The notes beneath the pieces were generated by a model that saw only the letters and a list, made by a program, of their open reading frames with translations, searched no databases and was not told where the DNA came from. Both the position numbers and the translations under genes were made by a program. Shown one piece after another: positions 21,803 through 33,589 of a stretch of 64,000 nt of DNA; position 1 is the stretch's first letter, and each line of letters begins with the position of its first letter. The stretch comes from Aedes albopictus (Eukaryota > Arthropoda > Insecta > Diptera > Culicidae): contig NC_085138.1 of assembly GCF_035046485.1 (NCBI RefSeq), forward strand, positions 428,035,265 through 428,099,264. Reading direction: 5' to 3'.

Positions 21803-22790
21803 AAACCCTGAAGAACTCCTGGAGGAATCCCAGAGGAATTCCTGAAGGAATCCCTGAGGAATTCCTGAAGGAATCCCTGAGGAATTCCTGAAGGAATCCC
21901 TGAGGAATTCCTGAAGGAATCCCTGAGGAATTCCTGAAGGAATCCCTGAGGAATTCCTGAAAGAATCCCTGAGGAATTCCTGAAGGAATCCCTGAGGAAT
22001 TCCTGAAGGAATCCCTGAGGAATTCCTGAAGGAATCCCTGAGGAATTCCTGAAGGAATCCCTGAGGAATTCCTGAAGGAATCCCTGAGGAATTCCTGAAG
22101 GAATCCCTGAGGAATTCCTGAAGGAATGCCTGAGGAATTCCTGAAGGAATGCCTGAGGAATTCCTGAAGGAATCCCTGAGGAATTCCTGAAGGAATGCCT
22201 GAGGAATTCCTGAAGGAATCCCTGAGGAATTCCTGAAGGAATGCCTGAGGAATTCCTGAAGGAATCCCTGAGGAATTCCTGAAGGAATCCCTGAGGAATT
22301 CCTGAAGGAATCCCTGTGGAATTCCTGGAGGAATCCCTGTGGAATTCCTGGAGGAATCCCTGTGGAATTCCTGGAGGAATCCCTGTGGAATTCCTGGAGG
22401 AATCCCTGTGGAATTCCTGGAGGTATCCCTGTGGAATTCCTGGAGGAATCCCTGTGGAATTCCTGGAGGAATCCCTGTGGAATTCCTGGGGGAATCCCTG
22501 TGGAATTCCTGGAGGAATCCCTGTGGAATTCCTGGAGGAATCCCTGTGGAATTCCTGGAGGAATCCCTGTGGAATTCCTGGAGGAATCCCTATGGAATTT
22601 CTGGAGGAATCCCTGTGGAATTTCTGGAGGAATCCCTGTGGAATTTCTGGAGGAATTCCTGAAGGAATCCCTGAGGAATTCCTGGAGAATTCCCTGAGGA
22701 ATTTCTAGAAGAATCTGTGAGGAATTCCTGAAGGAATCATTAGAGGAATCTCTTGAGGAATTCCTGAAGAAATCTCTAGAGCAATACCTG
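21803..22790 (-). repeat. 23-bp minisatellite array (block II), reverse orientation
   Basis: The plus strand reads GAGGAATTCCTGAAGGAATC with a 23-bp period, the reverse complement of block I. About 20 units from 21840 to 22313 are nearly identical. From 22315 the subtype changes to GTGGAATTCCTGGAGGAATC. Between about 22120 and 22260 a GAATGCCTG variant alternates with GAATCCCTG, giving a 46-bp higher-order period. Overlapping ORFs are artefacts of the period. Confidence 0.95.
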
Positions 22791-22834
22791 GTGAAATTCC
22801 TGGAGGAATTCCTTGAGGAACCAATGGAGACTCC

Positions 22835-23070
22835 AGGAGAAATCTCTCAGAATCCTGAGAGGATACTTTTCAGAATCCTGAGATGATTCTTCCCAGAATC
22901 CTGAGAGGATTCTTTCCAGAATTCTAAGAGGATTCTTCCTAGAATCCTGAGAGGATTCTTCCCAGAATCCTGAGAGGATTCTTTCCAGAATTCTAAGAGG
23001 ATTCTTCCTAGAATCCTGAGAGGATTCTTCCCAGAATCCTGAGAGGATTCTTCCCAGAATCGTGAGAGGA
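22835..23070. repeat. 23-bp array of the CAGAATCCTGAGAGGATTC subtype (block III)
   Basis: Units of the form TTCCCAGAATCCTGAGAGGA, then TTC, keep the 23-bp period but have a different sequence. About 10 copies are visible, with TTCCAGAATTCTAAGAGG variants. Confidence 0.9.
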
Positions 23071-24640
23071 TTTTTCCCAGATCCTGGAGGAATTCCTAGA
23101 ATTATCCCTGAAGAAATCCCTGGAGAAATCTATGGAGGAATTCCAGAGCAATTCCTTGAGAAACCAATGGAGGTTCCAGATTTATCCAGGGATTCCTCCA
23201 GGAATTTCTCCAGGAATTATTTAATGTATTATTCCAGGGGGATTTCTCCAGGAATTTCTCAGAAATTCCTCTAGGGATTTCTATAGGAATCCCCGGACGG
23301 AAAGTGGCAGCTACAATCCGAGTATTGTGGCGTACTAATCCTCTCCAGAGATTCCTGCAAGCATTCTTTCAATGAGGATTCCTGCAGAAATTCCTTCTGG
23401 AAATTGTCCGTTCCTGGAGGAACCGCTGGAGAAATTCCTGAAGGTATCTGTGGAGGAATTCTTGGAGGAATCTCTGAAAGAATCTTAAGTGAAATTTTTG
23501 AAAGATTTCTTGGAAAATTCCCAGGAAGATTTCCTGGAAGAATTCGTGGAGAATATCCCAAATTCTTGAAAAAAATCCTGAAAAAATCGCAAGAGGAATT
23601 CCTGGAAGAATGTCTGGAGGAGTTCTTGGAAAGTTTCCTAGAGGAATCCCTGAACAAATCCATGGAGGAGGTTCTTGAGGATTCCCTGGATTCATGGAGG
23701 ATTTGCTGGAGAAATTGTTGGAGAAATTCCTGAAGGTGTCCTGAAAAGATTCCCTGCTACGGAGTGGCAACCAAATGAATGTGCCGATTGATAAAAACTG
23801 ACCCCATTGCAAAAGGAAGGTTAAGAAATATTTTCTGAAAATTGTTTCCGTAATTTATCCGGAAATCCTTGCGGAAAAACCTCAAAGTGTTCCTCCTGGA
23901 GTTCCGTCCGAAGGTCTTAAATAAATTCCCTTCGTAGTTCCTCCAAGAATCCTTTCTGAAATTAGTCAGGGAATTCCTTTGATCTTTTGGAATCCTTTGG
24001 GATATTCTTCCGAAACACCATCAGCCGCTTCTCTAGAAATTCATCTCAAAGATCCTTCAGGAATCCTTTCTTTCGCAGTTCTTTCAATTTTTTTACCATA
24101 GTTCCAGTGCGAACCAGTGGTGGTTCTATAGACGGTCTTCTTAGGGACTTGCGGAGGAATTCTTTGTGGAATTACCGAAAAAAACTCAAATCGAACTCTT
24201 TAAAAAATCCATGGTGGAACTCCTGGAGGAATTCCTTTTGACAAAACCACGGTGACGCTCCTGAAGAAATTCTAGGAGGAACTCCTGGAGATATCGCAAA
24301 TCCAGATGGAACTATCATAGGTGAAACTCCAGTAAAAATTCATGATGGAACTTTTGAAGAAATCCCAGCTTGTGCTCTTCCGAGATTTTCAAATCGGCCT
24401 CATGGAAGATTTCCCGGTGAGACTCCGGGGCAATGCCAAGATGAACTCTTCGAGAAATCTCACGTTAACTGTTGGAAGAATTCAAGGTGAAAGGTCGAAT
24501 ACCAAATTGAATTTTTGTAGAAATTCCAGATTGAAATACTAGAAAAATCTGGGATGGAACCCGTCAAAGAATATCTGTTTGAACTTCCGGATTAATCCTT
24601 GGTGGAACTCCTGGAGGGAGCTTTGATGTAACGTCCAGGT
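23071..24640. repeat. Degenerate flank of the minisatellite region
   Basis: GAATTCCTGGAGGAA and GGAACTCCTGGAG words persist with many indels and mixed orientation. ORFs of up to 147 codons here are Gly/Ile/Pro or Phe/Leu-rich repeat artefacts. Confidence 0.7.
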
Positions 24641-25476
24641 GGAACTCCGGTGGAATTTCATATCTTCGGGAATAAGCTTCACCTTGAACGATAACTATTT
24701 CTACTTTAAAAACAGTGGCAAGATGACGTTTAATGCGCGATTTAGAATTTGAAACAAATACCGGTGGAAGCGAGCGGAATTTGGTCTATTTTTGGCGTTC
24801 CAAATTTTTAGAACTGTTATAAATTTGGACCAAAAAAATGGACCACCGCTGAAAACGACCTTGTAGGAAAACAAAAACTATTTCTGATTCTGAGTAAGAT
24901 CAACCCAGTGACTGAGTAGAAATTTTCCTCGGTAGGTAATAATTAGAACCTGACAAATGTACATTTATTCGTTAAGTGGTAGGTAAGTTAATCGCCAAGA
25001 TGTATGCAACACACGAACCATTAAATATATTAATATGTTCGAGACGTTCATAGATTACGTCACATTAAAATTTTCCATTCTAAATCACTTTTCTCCCTCT
25101 ACGTCAACATTTTAACATTTTCATCTTCAAAATGTGTGCATGGATTATTACACTTTGTGAGTACCTCTTAAAGCGTGTCGTGATTCACGATTGCTCCCTT
25201 GCCTGAGCGAAGCACACGCTTAAAAATGTTACATTAATATATGTACTATACGTAACGTATACACCTGCAAAAAAAATTACTTGGTTTCTGAGTTGGTCTC
25301 ACTCAGAAATCGAAAAATCCTTTGTTTTCTTGCTCAGTTTCCATTAATGGTGGGACAACAACAGTTACTCATTGGCAACGGGTTGTCCCACTTTTAGCTA
25401 AAACGAGTAAGAAAAATAATCGATTTTTCGATTTCTAATCTCACATCTCAGCCACTGAGTAGATTTTTTTCTTGGT
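24641..25476. other. Partial unit of the 0.9-kb repeat plus unassigned DNA
   Basis: 24937-25260 is a partial unit (TAATTAGAACCTG, AAGTTAATCGCC, GATGTATGCA, GGGACGT-like words) of the repeat that follows. 25270-25470 holds a partly palindromic block (TCAGAAATCGAAAAATC / GATTTTTCGATTTCT). Confidence 0.5.
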
Positions 25477-26336
25477 GTACTAATTAGAAACAGGTAAGCG
25501 GTAAGTTAATCGCCGAGATGTATGCAGCACACGACCCTTTAAATGTACTAATGTGTTTGGGACGTTCTCAAATTACGTTGCATAAAAAATGTCCTTTTTC
25601 AACCCCTTTTTCCCTTGCAATCAAACTTTTTACATTGTATCTCCAAAACATGTATCGGGATTATCACATTTTGCAGATATACCTCAAAATTTGACGTGAT
25701 TTATTATCGCTACCTTACCTGTTATAACGCACACGCTTAAAAAATGCTACATCAAAAGGTGTATAATAATTCACTACTTTTCTAGCTTAAATAAGATCTT
25801 CAAAACCACTTCGTTGAATATGCAACTTAAATTTACTATATCTACTGTTGGGCTACAGTAGAAAATAGTTTTCGCTACAATTATGTCAATCTAAAACAAT
25901 GCGAGTTAAATTCACAGCTCAGGTGAATTTTTTTAGGGTTCCCGATAAGCGTTTGTGACTTGGAAAATGGGAACGTGGGAATGAGAAGTTTATTTTGTGG
26001 TAGCTCGCAAACTTTTTCAAATATCTCCGAAATGGCTTGAAATATCCAAATCAAATTCAATAGCGTTCAACTACAACCTATTCCCTATCAAATAAAACAT
26101 GTTGCGGCTCAATCGATTGACATTTACTAGGAAAAACATAAGCTCATTTCTTTGCTTAGCATTATTAGCACACCAAAACACACGGACGGACATTTAATGT
26201 AGCAAATTTTGCTCAGTTCGTCGAGCTGTGTCGATTGATATATGAGACGTGATAATCTGAGCTTTCTATCAAAAAATGATTTTTGGAATGAAATGATAGC
26301 CTTTCGGTACAACTTTGTTGTACGAGAAAGGCAGAA
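25477..26336 (+). mobile_element. 0.86-kb repeat unit ending in the GTACGAGAAAGGCA hairpin, copy 1
   Basis: Starts at TACTAATTAGAAAC, followed by GGTAAGTTAATCGCCGAGAT. It ends at about 26288-26334 with GATAGCCTTTCGGTAC, then GTTGTACGAGAAAGGCA, the same terminal hairpin as the elements at 6855-11861. No ORF. Confidence 0.8.
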
Positions 26337-26440
26337 ATGCCAAAAAACGCTAAAACAAGTAGAGTTTTCATACCTTACAAGGTTGTTTGATTTTGAGTTT
26401 TTGGCATATTTTTTTTGGTAATTTGTTTATTCGTGTGTAA

Positions 26441-27320
26441 CGTGTACTAATTAGAACCCGGTAAGCGGTAAGTTAATCGCCGAGATGTATGCAGCACACG
26501 ACCCACGAAATATACAATATGTTTGGGACGTCCTTAAATTACGTTACTAAAAATTGTCTATTTTCAACCCCCTTTTTTCTTGCAGCCAAACTTTTTGCAT
26601 TGTTTCTCTGAAACATGTGCCGGAATTATCACATTTTGCAGATATCCCTCAAAATGTGACGTAAATTATGGTCGCTCCCTTACCTGCTACAACGCACACG
26701 TTTAAAAAATGCTACATCAAAAGGTGTACAATTCACTACTTTTCGAACTTGAAATATAACTTCAAAACCACTCCGTTGAATATGCAACTTAAATTTACTA
26801 CATCTACTGTTGGGCTATAGCAGGAAATGGTTTTTGTTACAACTTTGTCAATCTAAAAAAATATGAGTTAAATTCACAACTCAGGTAAATTATTTTAGGG
26901 TGTCCAAGAAGCGTTCGTGTCTAGGCTTGGAAAATCATGGGAACGTGGGAATTAAAAATATTTATTTGTGGAAGTTCGCAAAGTTTTTCAAATATCTCTG
27001 AAATGGCTTGAAATATCCAAACCAAATTCAATAGCGTTCAACTACAACCTATTCCCTATCAAATGAAACTTGTTGCGGCACAATCAATTGACATTTACTA
27101 GGAAAAACTTAAGCTCATTTCTGTGATCTATTATTAGCACACACATACACACACACATACACACACACATACACACACACATACGGACGGACATTTGCTC
27201 AGTTCGTCGAGCTGTGTCGATTGATATATAAGACTTGATAATCTGAGCTTTCTATCAAAAATTGATTTTTGGAGTGAAATGATAGCCTTTCGGTACAACT
27301 TTGTTGTACGAGAAAGGCAA
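26441..27320 (+). mobile_element. 0.88-kb repeat unit, copy 2
   Basis: Colinear with copy 1 from TACTAATTAGAACC to GTACGAGAAAGGCA, but it carries an uninterrupted CA/CATA tract (27135-27185). The two copies lie in direct tandem about 100 bp apart. Confidence 0.82.
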
Positions 27321-27329
27321 AAAACACAA

Positions 27330-28040
27330 AGATTTTTTTTTTAAGTTTCACTTTTGGTTCCAGCAAAAATATCTTTTAGCCTTTAGAAACTCAGAGAAGA
27401 AATTCTTTTTTCTTTTTTTTTGAGGAATTTCGTTCGAGAAAATGATTTGAGAAACCTTGAGAATTTCTTGCGGAATATGCAAATAAATATCTGAAAAAAT
27501 CCCAAAATAAAGTGAGTAATACCTTAAGGAACCTCTAGTTAAATTCAAGCTATAATTTCTGATAAGCAGCTTTTTTTCAATTGCTAAAGGAAACCCTTAC
27601 AGGAATTTCTGAAAGAATTTTCGAATCTGAAAAAATACTCCTGGCATTGCATCTTTTAAATACACGTTTGGTGGAATTCCTGGAAAAAACTGAAGAAATT
27701 CCTAAAAGAGTTTTCAGAGAAATAAAAAAAAACTCCTAGGAAAAATTCTGCCTATAGTTGTTCAGAAATGTTTGAAGAAATACATGAAGCAATACAAGCA
27801 TGAACTTATGTGGCAATCCTTGGAGAAATTTTCCGTTGAATCAGTGAAGGGATATCTGGAGAAAATTCGGAAGAAATTTGTGAGAAAACCCGTGGACCAA
27901 ATTCACGATGAATCTTTTGAGAAATTCCTTGAGAAATCCCTGAAAAAGTCCCAAAAAAAATCCCAAAGAATTCCTGGAAACAAGAAAGGAGGAAAGAGAA
28001 ATTTTCATAGAAACTCAAGCACAGGGATGCATTCTGAAGA
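27330..28040. repeat. Degenerate minisatellite (GAAATTCCTGAAG type)
   Basis: Loosely repeated GAAATTCC / GAAAAAATC words in block II orientation. The 93-codon Lys-rich ORF at 27772 is a by-product of these words. Confidence 0.6.
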
Positions 28041-28052
28041 GATAAGCCGTTA

Positions 28053-28187
28053 GTACACAGGATCAAATATTTGTCCAAAAAGAAACCAAGGCTCAAACAT
28101 CTTGATTGACTCGATCGAATTTTCATTAGTGTCAAACTGATGTTGTTTCTTGAGTTCTTTCCTTGTCAAATATTTGACCCTGTGTAC
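28053..28187. mobile_element. 135-bp MITE with TA target duplication
   Basis: The termini GTACACAGGATCAAATATTTG and CAAATATTTGACCC, then TGTGTAC, are inverted and flanked by TA (28051-28052, 28188-28189). Confidence 0.88.
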
Positions 28188-28199
28188 TACTGGTCATAC

Positions 28200-28440
28200 T
28201 AACAAGAATCTTTAGATTAATTCTTGCTAAAACATTTCTAAGAAATTCTGCAAGAATGTTCTTTTTTGTAATCATTCCAGATCATTTTTGATAAATCACA
28301 AAATAATCCCCAAAGCAACTTCTGGTGCTACCTCTGGAGGTAATCTTGGAAAAATTTCTAGAAATTTTCAGAAGAATTCTATCTTAACTTACAGCTTATA
28401 ACTTTAGCAATTCCAGTCATTTCCCTGGGACCACCCCATT
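28200..28440. repeat. Degenerate minisatellite
   Basis: Words such as TTTCTAAGAAATTC and TGGAAAAATTTCT; decayed, no gene. Confidence 0.45.
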
Positions 28441-28443
28441 ATA

Positions 28444-28500
28444 GGGGCGCTGAAATTTGGAAACCTTGAGTAACTAGCTCGGATTTTACCATGACTGCAC
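28444..28500 (+). repeat. Dispersed direct repeat (pair with 32299-32355)
   Basis: GGCGCTGAAATTTGGAAACC, then AACTAGCT and CCATGACTGCACTAG, match the segment at 32299-32355 at about 75-80%. Both lie at the border of a degenerate minisatellite, so this may be the end of an unrecognised element. Confidence 0.55.
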
Positions 28501-28949
28501 TAGTTGTGGTGGCGTAATATGTATCAGTAGTTAACTAATAAGACTGATATTGCTCAGCTCTGGTGAAAATTCAAAAAAATACTGGCGTCCGATGGAAATT
28601 CTGTTTTATTTACTCAGTAGATGAACCTGATGAAAACCTTGATTGACATTTCTATATCATTTCACATTAGTTAGCAATCAAAAGCAAAAAAAAAAACAAG
28701 GAGTATAGCAAAGTTTGGTTGGAAAAGTTGTAAAAACCAATTTCACAAAATAAAACTTGTTGCAACGATGCCTAGAATACATCTTAAACTTATCTAGATC
28801 AATTCAAAGAATTTAAATTAGTTTTACAGTTGTTAAACTGTATTTCAATTTTAACTAATCTATGGATTTAGAAGGTAAGTAGTGTATAAAAACTTAAACT
28901 TTAAAAAGGCTCTACGTTATGACTAATTATAAAAATAATCATTTTTGGA

Positions 28950-29440
28950 GTGGATAACTGACACTGAGGAAAATTACAAGTGGTAGTCGAAATACGCGTA
29001 TCTGTCAAAGGCAGTGCTGAAAAATTAATTTCGTTATATCTAAATTCAATCACCTACAACTCATTTCAGAAGCTGATCCTGAGAATATGGTATATGAAAA
29101 ACTTGTGCGGCTAGACCAGTTCTGCAAGAAAGTCACGGAAAAATCTATATTTTTCAAATATTTAAGGTAAATGTCACGGACTACCTTCGAAAAATGCCAA
29201 TGATATTCACGGTGAATATCATTTGGCATTTTTCAAATGTAGTCCGTGACATTTACCTTAAATATTCAAAAAAAAGCGGTTTTTCCGTGACTTTCTTGCA
29301 GAACTGGTCTAGCCGCACAAGTTTTTCATATATCATATTCTCAGGATCAGCTTCTGAAATGAGCTGTAGGTGATTGAATTTAGATATGACCAAATTAAAT
29401 TATCAGCACTGGTCAAAGGATAAGCGAAATAGGGCGGAAC
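28950..29440. mobile_element. Long near-perfect palindrome (foldback element)
   Basis: Arms 29033-29211 and 29212-29390 pair almost perfectly. The centre is ATTCACGGTGAAT, and arm words include CAGTTCTGCAAGAAAGTCAC and its complement. Weaker homology extends outward to about 28985 and 29430 (GTCAAAGGCAGTGCTGA against its mirror). Outer sequence CACTGAGGAAAATTACAAG recurs at 30810-30850, so this belongs to a dispersed family. Confidence 0.85.
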
Positions 29441-29559
29441 TAAAAGGTATAAAACTGATTACACTCATTCGATGAGGGTATTCTGCTTAGAGGGTTCGAA
29501 AAGTTGGTACAAGAATGATTTTTAATTTATATTCCAAATATTGGAAAGTGCCAGTCAAA

Positions 29560-30640
29560 ATATCCATGCTCTATTTTGACCGAATTGTTCAATTTAAAAT
29601 GTTCCAAATGCCGCCTTGTGGGCAATGTACAAGCCCACCGAGGCCAAACAGCACGTAATGTTCCAATTTCGCTCAGGTTTGTTTCAATTTCAGCTTCCAT
29701 TGAGTTGCAATTTCTTGCTTCACTTCCGTTGGTTGCTTATTTGTACAAACAATCTCCACCGAATCGTCCGACAAACGCCTATCCCGATTGTGGTTCACTG
29801 AAGGTGAAAACCAGCGAAATTGAATTCTAATCTACAAATCGTGAAAATGCCTCCGTCCGTCCGTGGTGGCGTCATCGTTGTGGTGCCCGTCGTGGTCTGT
29901 CCGAGCCGCACCGGACCGACGAGAGCCATCTTAATTTGAAACCGCTTTCCGTCGTCCGTACGTCATCCCGCTGCTGTGTGTTGTGGTTTCCAGTGGCAGG
30001 CGGGGGTCTCCACCATCGGTAATTTGCTTTTGAATTTTTAGTGAAGCATTTCGATTTCGACGCTTCTTTAGCGGCCGCCCCTCGCAGAATCCGGAATATC
30101 GGAAGCAGAAGATGATTTCAAATAAAACCAGTCCAGTGTTGTGCGCGTGCGGCCGGCGGGGTCGGAGTCTGCAGTTCCGGTGCTGATCGTGACCTGGATG
30201 TACCGAGTTTGGAGTGTGGCGGCTGATGGTTCCAGTCTCCGATGGCTTGTGTATTGTATACCATGCCATGTGGCAGCAGACGGAGCAGCAGCACAGAGGA
30301 AGAACCAATCTGATTTTGATAATAGGATTAATTACGTTTTTCGAAATTGGTTCGTGACAAGCCGGAATGGCGCGCCGCCATCGCCACATTCATGACAGAA
30401 GCAATGGCGAAATGTGTTATTTTTGGTTGACGGGACACGAAGCTCCGAAATCGAGTGACTCTCCTATGTGTGGTGGTATCAACGAGACATGATGGATTAA
30501 GTTTTCCAGTGGATCGAGGGTCTATTATGAGTGGTGTTTCAAAAATATTAAAGTAATTGTTTTATGAGGGAAACCTATCAAGATCTATGATTCTAATTTT
30601 CCAACCGAATATGTTGGAAGTATAAATAACCTGAGTTTGT
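29560..30640. other. GC-richer unique island (29840-30420), no gene recognised
   Basis: Between two foldback repeats lies a non-repetitive stretch with CpG-containing words (GCGCGTGCGGCCGGCGG, CCGTCCGTCCGTGG). Its longest ORF (152 codons, minus, 29931-30389) shows no domain, signal peptide or biased codon use. It could be a 5' UTR exon, promoter or conserved non-coding block of a neighbouring gene. The sequence alone does not decide. Confidence 0.4.
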
Positions 30641-30689
30641 TGAGTTTTTCACGCTACATCACATTCATAATTTACATAGGTTATTGTAC

Positions 30690-30960
30690 CGATTTTTTAA
30701 TCTTATAAAGCAGAATACACTCTTCGATTGAGTGGAATGAGTTTTTGTAGCATTTAGTACCGCTTATCCTTTAATAGGTACTTGTATTTAGTCTACCACT
30801 TGTAGTTTTCCTCAGTGTAGATAACTGACACTGAGAAAACATGCAAGTGGTTTTCGAAATATATACACGTATCTCCCAAAGAATAGGCATTAGAGAGTAA
30901 ACAAAAACAAAACATAAAATTATTCCACTCATTCGTATAGAGGATGGGAAAAATAATCAG
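30690..30960. mobile_element. Diverged foldback related to 28950-29440
   Basis: Left and right halves mirror around CTCAGTGTAGATAACTGACACTGAG (30813-30837). The words CCACTTGTAGTTTTC / GCAAGTGGTTTTCG and the GAGTGGAATGAG / CACTCATTCG pair repeat on both sides. Shares CACTGAG...CAAGTGG...GTATCT with 28960-29010. Confidence 0.65.
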
Positions 30961-31084
30961 AACATGGTTTGAGACAGGCCTCATGTTCACATATATGTGA
31001 CACGTATGTCTACATGTTGATAGTCTAAGCTATTTGAATTCTGTTTGGTCAATGAAACTCTCAGCGTATTTTCTTAATGGAATA

Positions 31085-31385
31085 GTACACCAAGACCTGA
31101 GCGTGTGCATACACCATCACCATAATTGGTCCCTATATATTGCTCGATTCCAGGCAATAAGAAAGCGGACTCTTTGATTAATGTGGACGCTAGTAAAAGC
31201 GATATTTACGAGCGTCATCATCATCAGCGGTTTTTCTTGCATTGGTCCGTCAGGAGACCTAGATCAGCTGGCAACACAAATGGAAAGATGAAGATATCAT
31301 ACCACAGGTATCGAAAATGCCATGCTTCAAATGGTTGCATTTAGGCCACGATTTAATTCGTGTAATGTGGTGTGTGGGGCAGAAA
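31085..31385 (+). pseudogene. Decayed LINE ORF2 C-terminus (RNase H-end type)
   Basis: The conceptual protein includes IPGNKKADSL and VDASKSDIYERHHH. This resembles the end of the RNase H domain (a GNEKADSLAK-like motif) and the following tail of Jockey/I-type LINE ORF2 proteins. Frame changes are needed to follow it, and no RT lies upstream. Identification rests on my recognition of the motif and is moderate. Confidence 0.55.
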
Positions 31386-32292
31386 CTCATTCAGGGATTC
31401 CTTTGAAAATGTCTCCGAGGATTTATTTGCCCTGGAATTTTATAACGAAATGATTCAAAAGTCTTTCTTTACCAATTGCTTAGGAAATTTGACATGAATT
31501 GCTTCACCAATTTATCCATAAGTTTTCACAAATGATTTCAGAGATTTGAGAAATTCGTCCAGGGATTACTTCCGCATTTCCTCTTAATATTCAGAAATTT
31601 CTATAGGTATTCTTTAAGAGAATCTATTGGAGATTCCTTTAGAAAATCTTCCAAAAAAATCTTCAGAAATTCTTCCAATCATCTTTCTTAAAAATCTTTC
31701 GGAAAATTTTCCAAGAATTTGACTAAAAATTCCCACATTGATTCATTTAAAAAATCTTCTATCGGTTCATTCAAAAACTTTTTTCAGGGATTTGTTTAGA
31801 AATTCACCATATTCTACAAATTCCACAAGAATTCTTTGAAAGCACTTTGCAAGAATTTCTGCTGAAATTCCTCCATTTTTTCCAAAAAATAATCCATGAA
31901 TTTGAGTGCAAATTCCTCCAGGAATTCTTTCAAAAATTCGATCAGAGATTCCTTTAGACTTTTATTTTGACAATCATTCCGAAATTTCTCCACAGATTCC
32001 TTTATTTAAACTTTCGGCGATGCCTTCAGAAACTAAATCCTTATATGGATCCTGTTTTTTAGATATTCTTTCAGGAATTCATAACTTTCTTCTTAAATTT
32101 CTTCGGCGATACTTTCGAAAATATCTTTAAAACTTCTTCAATATTCCTAGAATTACTTCAGAAATTTCAGCAGGAATTTCTTCAAAAGTTGTTCCATGGG
32201 TTCTTTCAGAAGTTGTTCTAGCAGGTCCTTTAGAAATTGGTCAAGCGATTCCTTCAGAGATTCCTACAGGAATTCATCCATGCGAATGTTCC
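31386..32292. repeat. Degenerate TTCCTTCAGAAATTC minisatellite
   Basis: Repeated TTCAGAAATTC / ATTCCTTTAGA words with a period near 23 bp, in block I orientation. Confidence 0.7.
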
Positions 32293-32298
32293 AGTGCA

Positions 32299-32355
32299 GA
32301 GGTGCTGAAATCAGGAAACCTTAACTAGCTAGCTATGATTTTTACCATGAGAGCA
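32299..32355 (+). repeat. Dispersed direct repeat (pair with 28444-28500)
   Basis: GGTGCTGAAATCAGGAAACC, then AACTAGCTAGCT and CCATGAGAGCACTGG, match the upstream copy, again directly after a degenerate minisatellite. Confidence 0.55.
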
Positions 32356-32989
32356 CTGGGAATAATTTGTCACACATCTTGCCAGTGATCTGTCGAAGCA
32401 TAACATTGCTCTTTTTATGGAATTTGCTTAAAATTTTTGCATATAAAATAAATATCAAGAATATATTACAATTCTCGGTGAGATAGTCATAAAAAATATT
32501 GTAAGTAGTTTGTTAGAAAGCTTGAAGAAAAAATGTATTGTAAAAAGTACATGCTGCCTTTAATCTCTATCGGCCTATCAAAATTAGTAATTTGCCTACC
32601 ATTGATAGTGACAACGAGAAACTCTGATTTAAATCTTCATTCTCAAAATATTTTTTCTAGGTAACGCTCAATGGATTCTACCAAATACACTTACAAAGTA
32701 ATTTCAAAAAAAATTCCCGATAGTTTTTAGATTTTTTTAAAGATAATTTTGATACATTTCGCAATGTGTTATTAAAATAGTTTTCAAGTATAGCTGGAAA
32801 AACTATTTCCGAAAACTGACATCCCCTTTATTTCAGAAATATCTGAATTGAGTCTTGAGATATCCCCGAAAAAATCTAGCAAACAGCGCAGAGCTCCTAA
32901 TAAATTTACTGGGTTTAGGTTTACATTTCTTTAAGCTTTTTGAATAAATTTCTGGAAAAATAAGGAAATTACAGTATGAATAGCTATAC
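32356..32989. other. AT-rich DNA, nothing recognised
   Basis: No ORF above 70 codons and no repeat structure that I could confirm. Confidence 0.4.
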
Positions 32990-33480
32990 CCGAGCAGAGG
33001 AGAATAGCAAATTAATAACAACAGAATCACTTGGCCTGTTTTCATATCATAATTTGTTATTATTTACTTATCAAAACATTACTTTTCTATAACATGTTTT
33101 GTTGGGCAAACTTATTTTGTTTGATCAAGTTATTGGAATACATCCACTAAATAATAATTAAGTAACATATTTTGTTATAGAGCAAGTTTAGATATTATTC
33201 TACTATTGAGAATGTACAATTATGTAATGGAGAATAACACAACAAAATTAAGTTTTGAAGTCACTGTTATTAAGATTGTTATTGAATATAACAAAACATG
33301 TTATTGAATTAGTCTTCCAGGAACATTTTTTTGTTAAGATATTTGATATTTTGCCGCTTATGACGGACAAGTTTATAACATAATATGTTATGTGAATAAC
33401 TTAAAAACTACTGATTCTATTATTCGGTTACTGATTGTGCTTATCATATTTTCGGCCAAACTGATTATGCTTATGATATT
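32990..33480. repeat. Degenerate ATAACAAAATTATAAC-rich element fragment
   Basis: CCCGAGCAGAGGAGAATAGC at 32990 resembles the terminus CCCGATCAGAAAGGCATAAC of the 41019 element. It is followed, as there, by many ATAACA/TTGTTAT words up to about 33400. The right end is not found. Confidence 0.5.
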
Positions 33481-33589
33481 TTCTTCGGTTAGGTAAATAT
33501 GGGGAACATTCTGGAGAAATTTTTGAAAATTTTTCCGCAATAATTCAAAAGTTTTTCACACAATTTTTCACCATTGTGATGATTCATAA

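Noticed and set aside
22316..22708. Three overlapping ORFs of 107-130 codons (EFLEESLWNSWRNPCGIPGG repeat)
   Set aside because: Same artefact in block II. Each frame gives the same peptide cycle shifted by one unit.
29931..30389. 152-codon minus ORF in the GC-rich island as a host gene
   Set aside because: No domain, signal or codon pattern; GC-rich DNA easily yields such ORFs. Kept only as an unexplained unique island.
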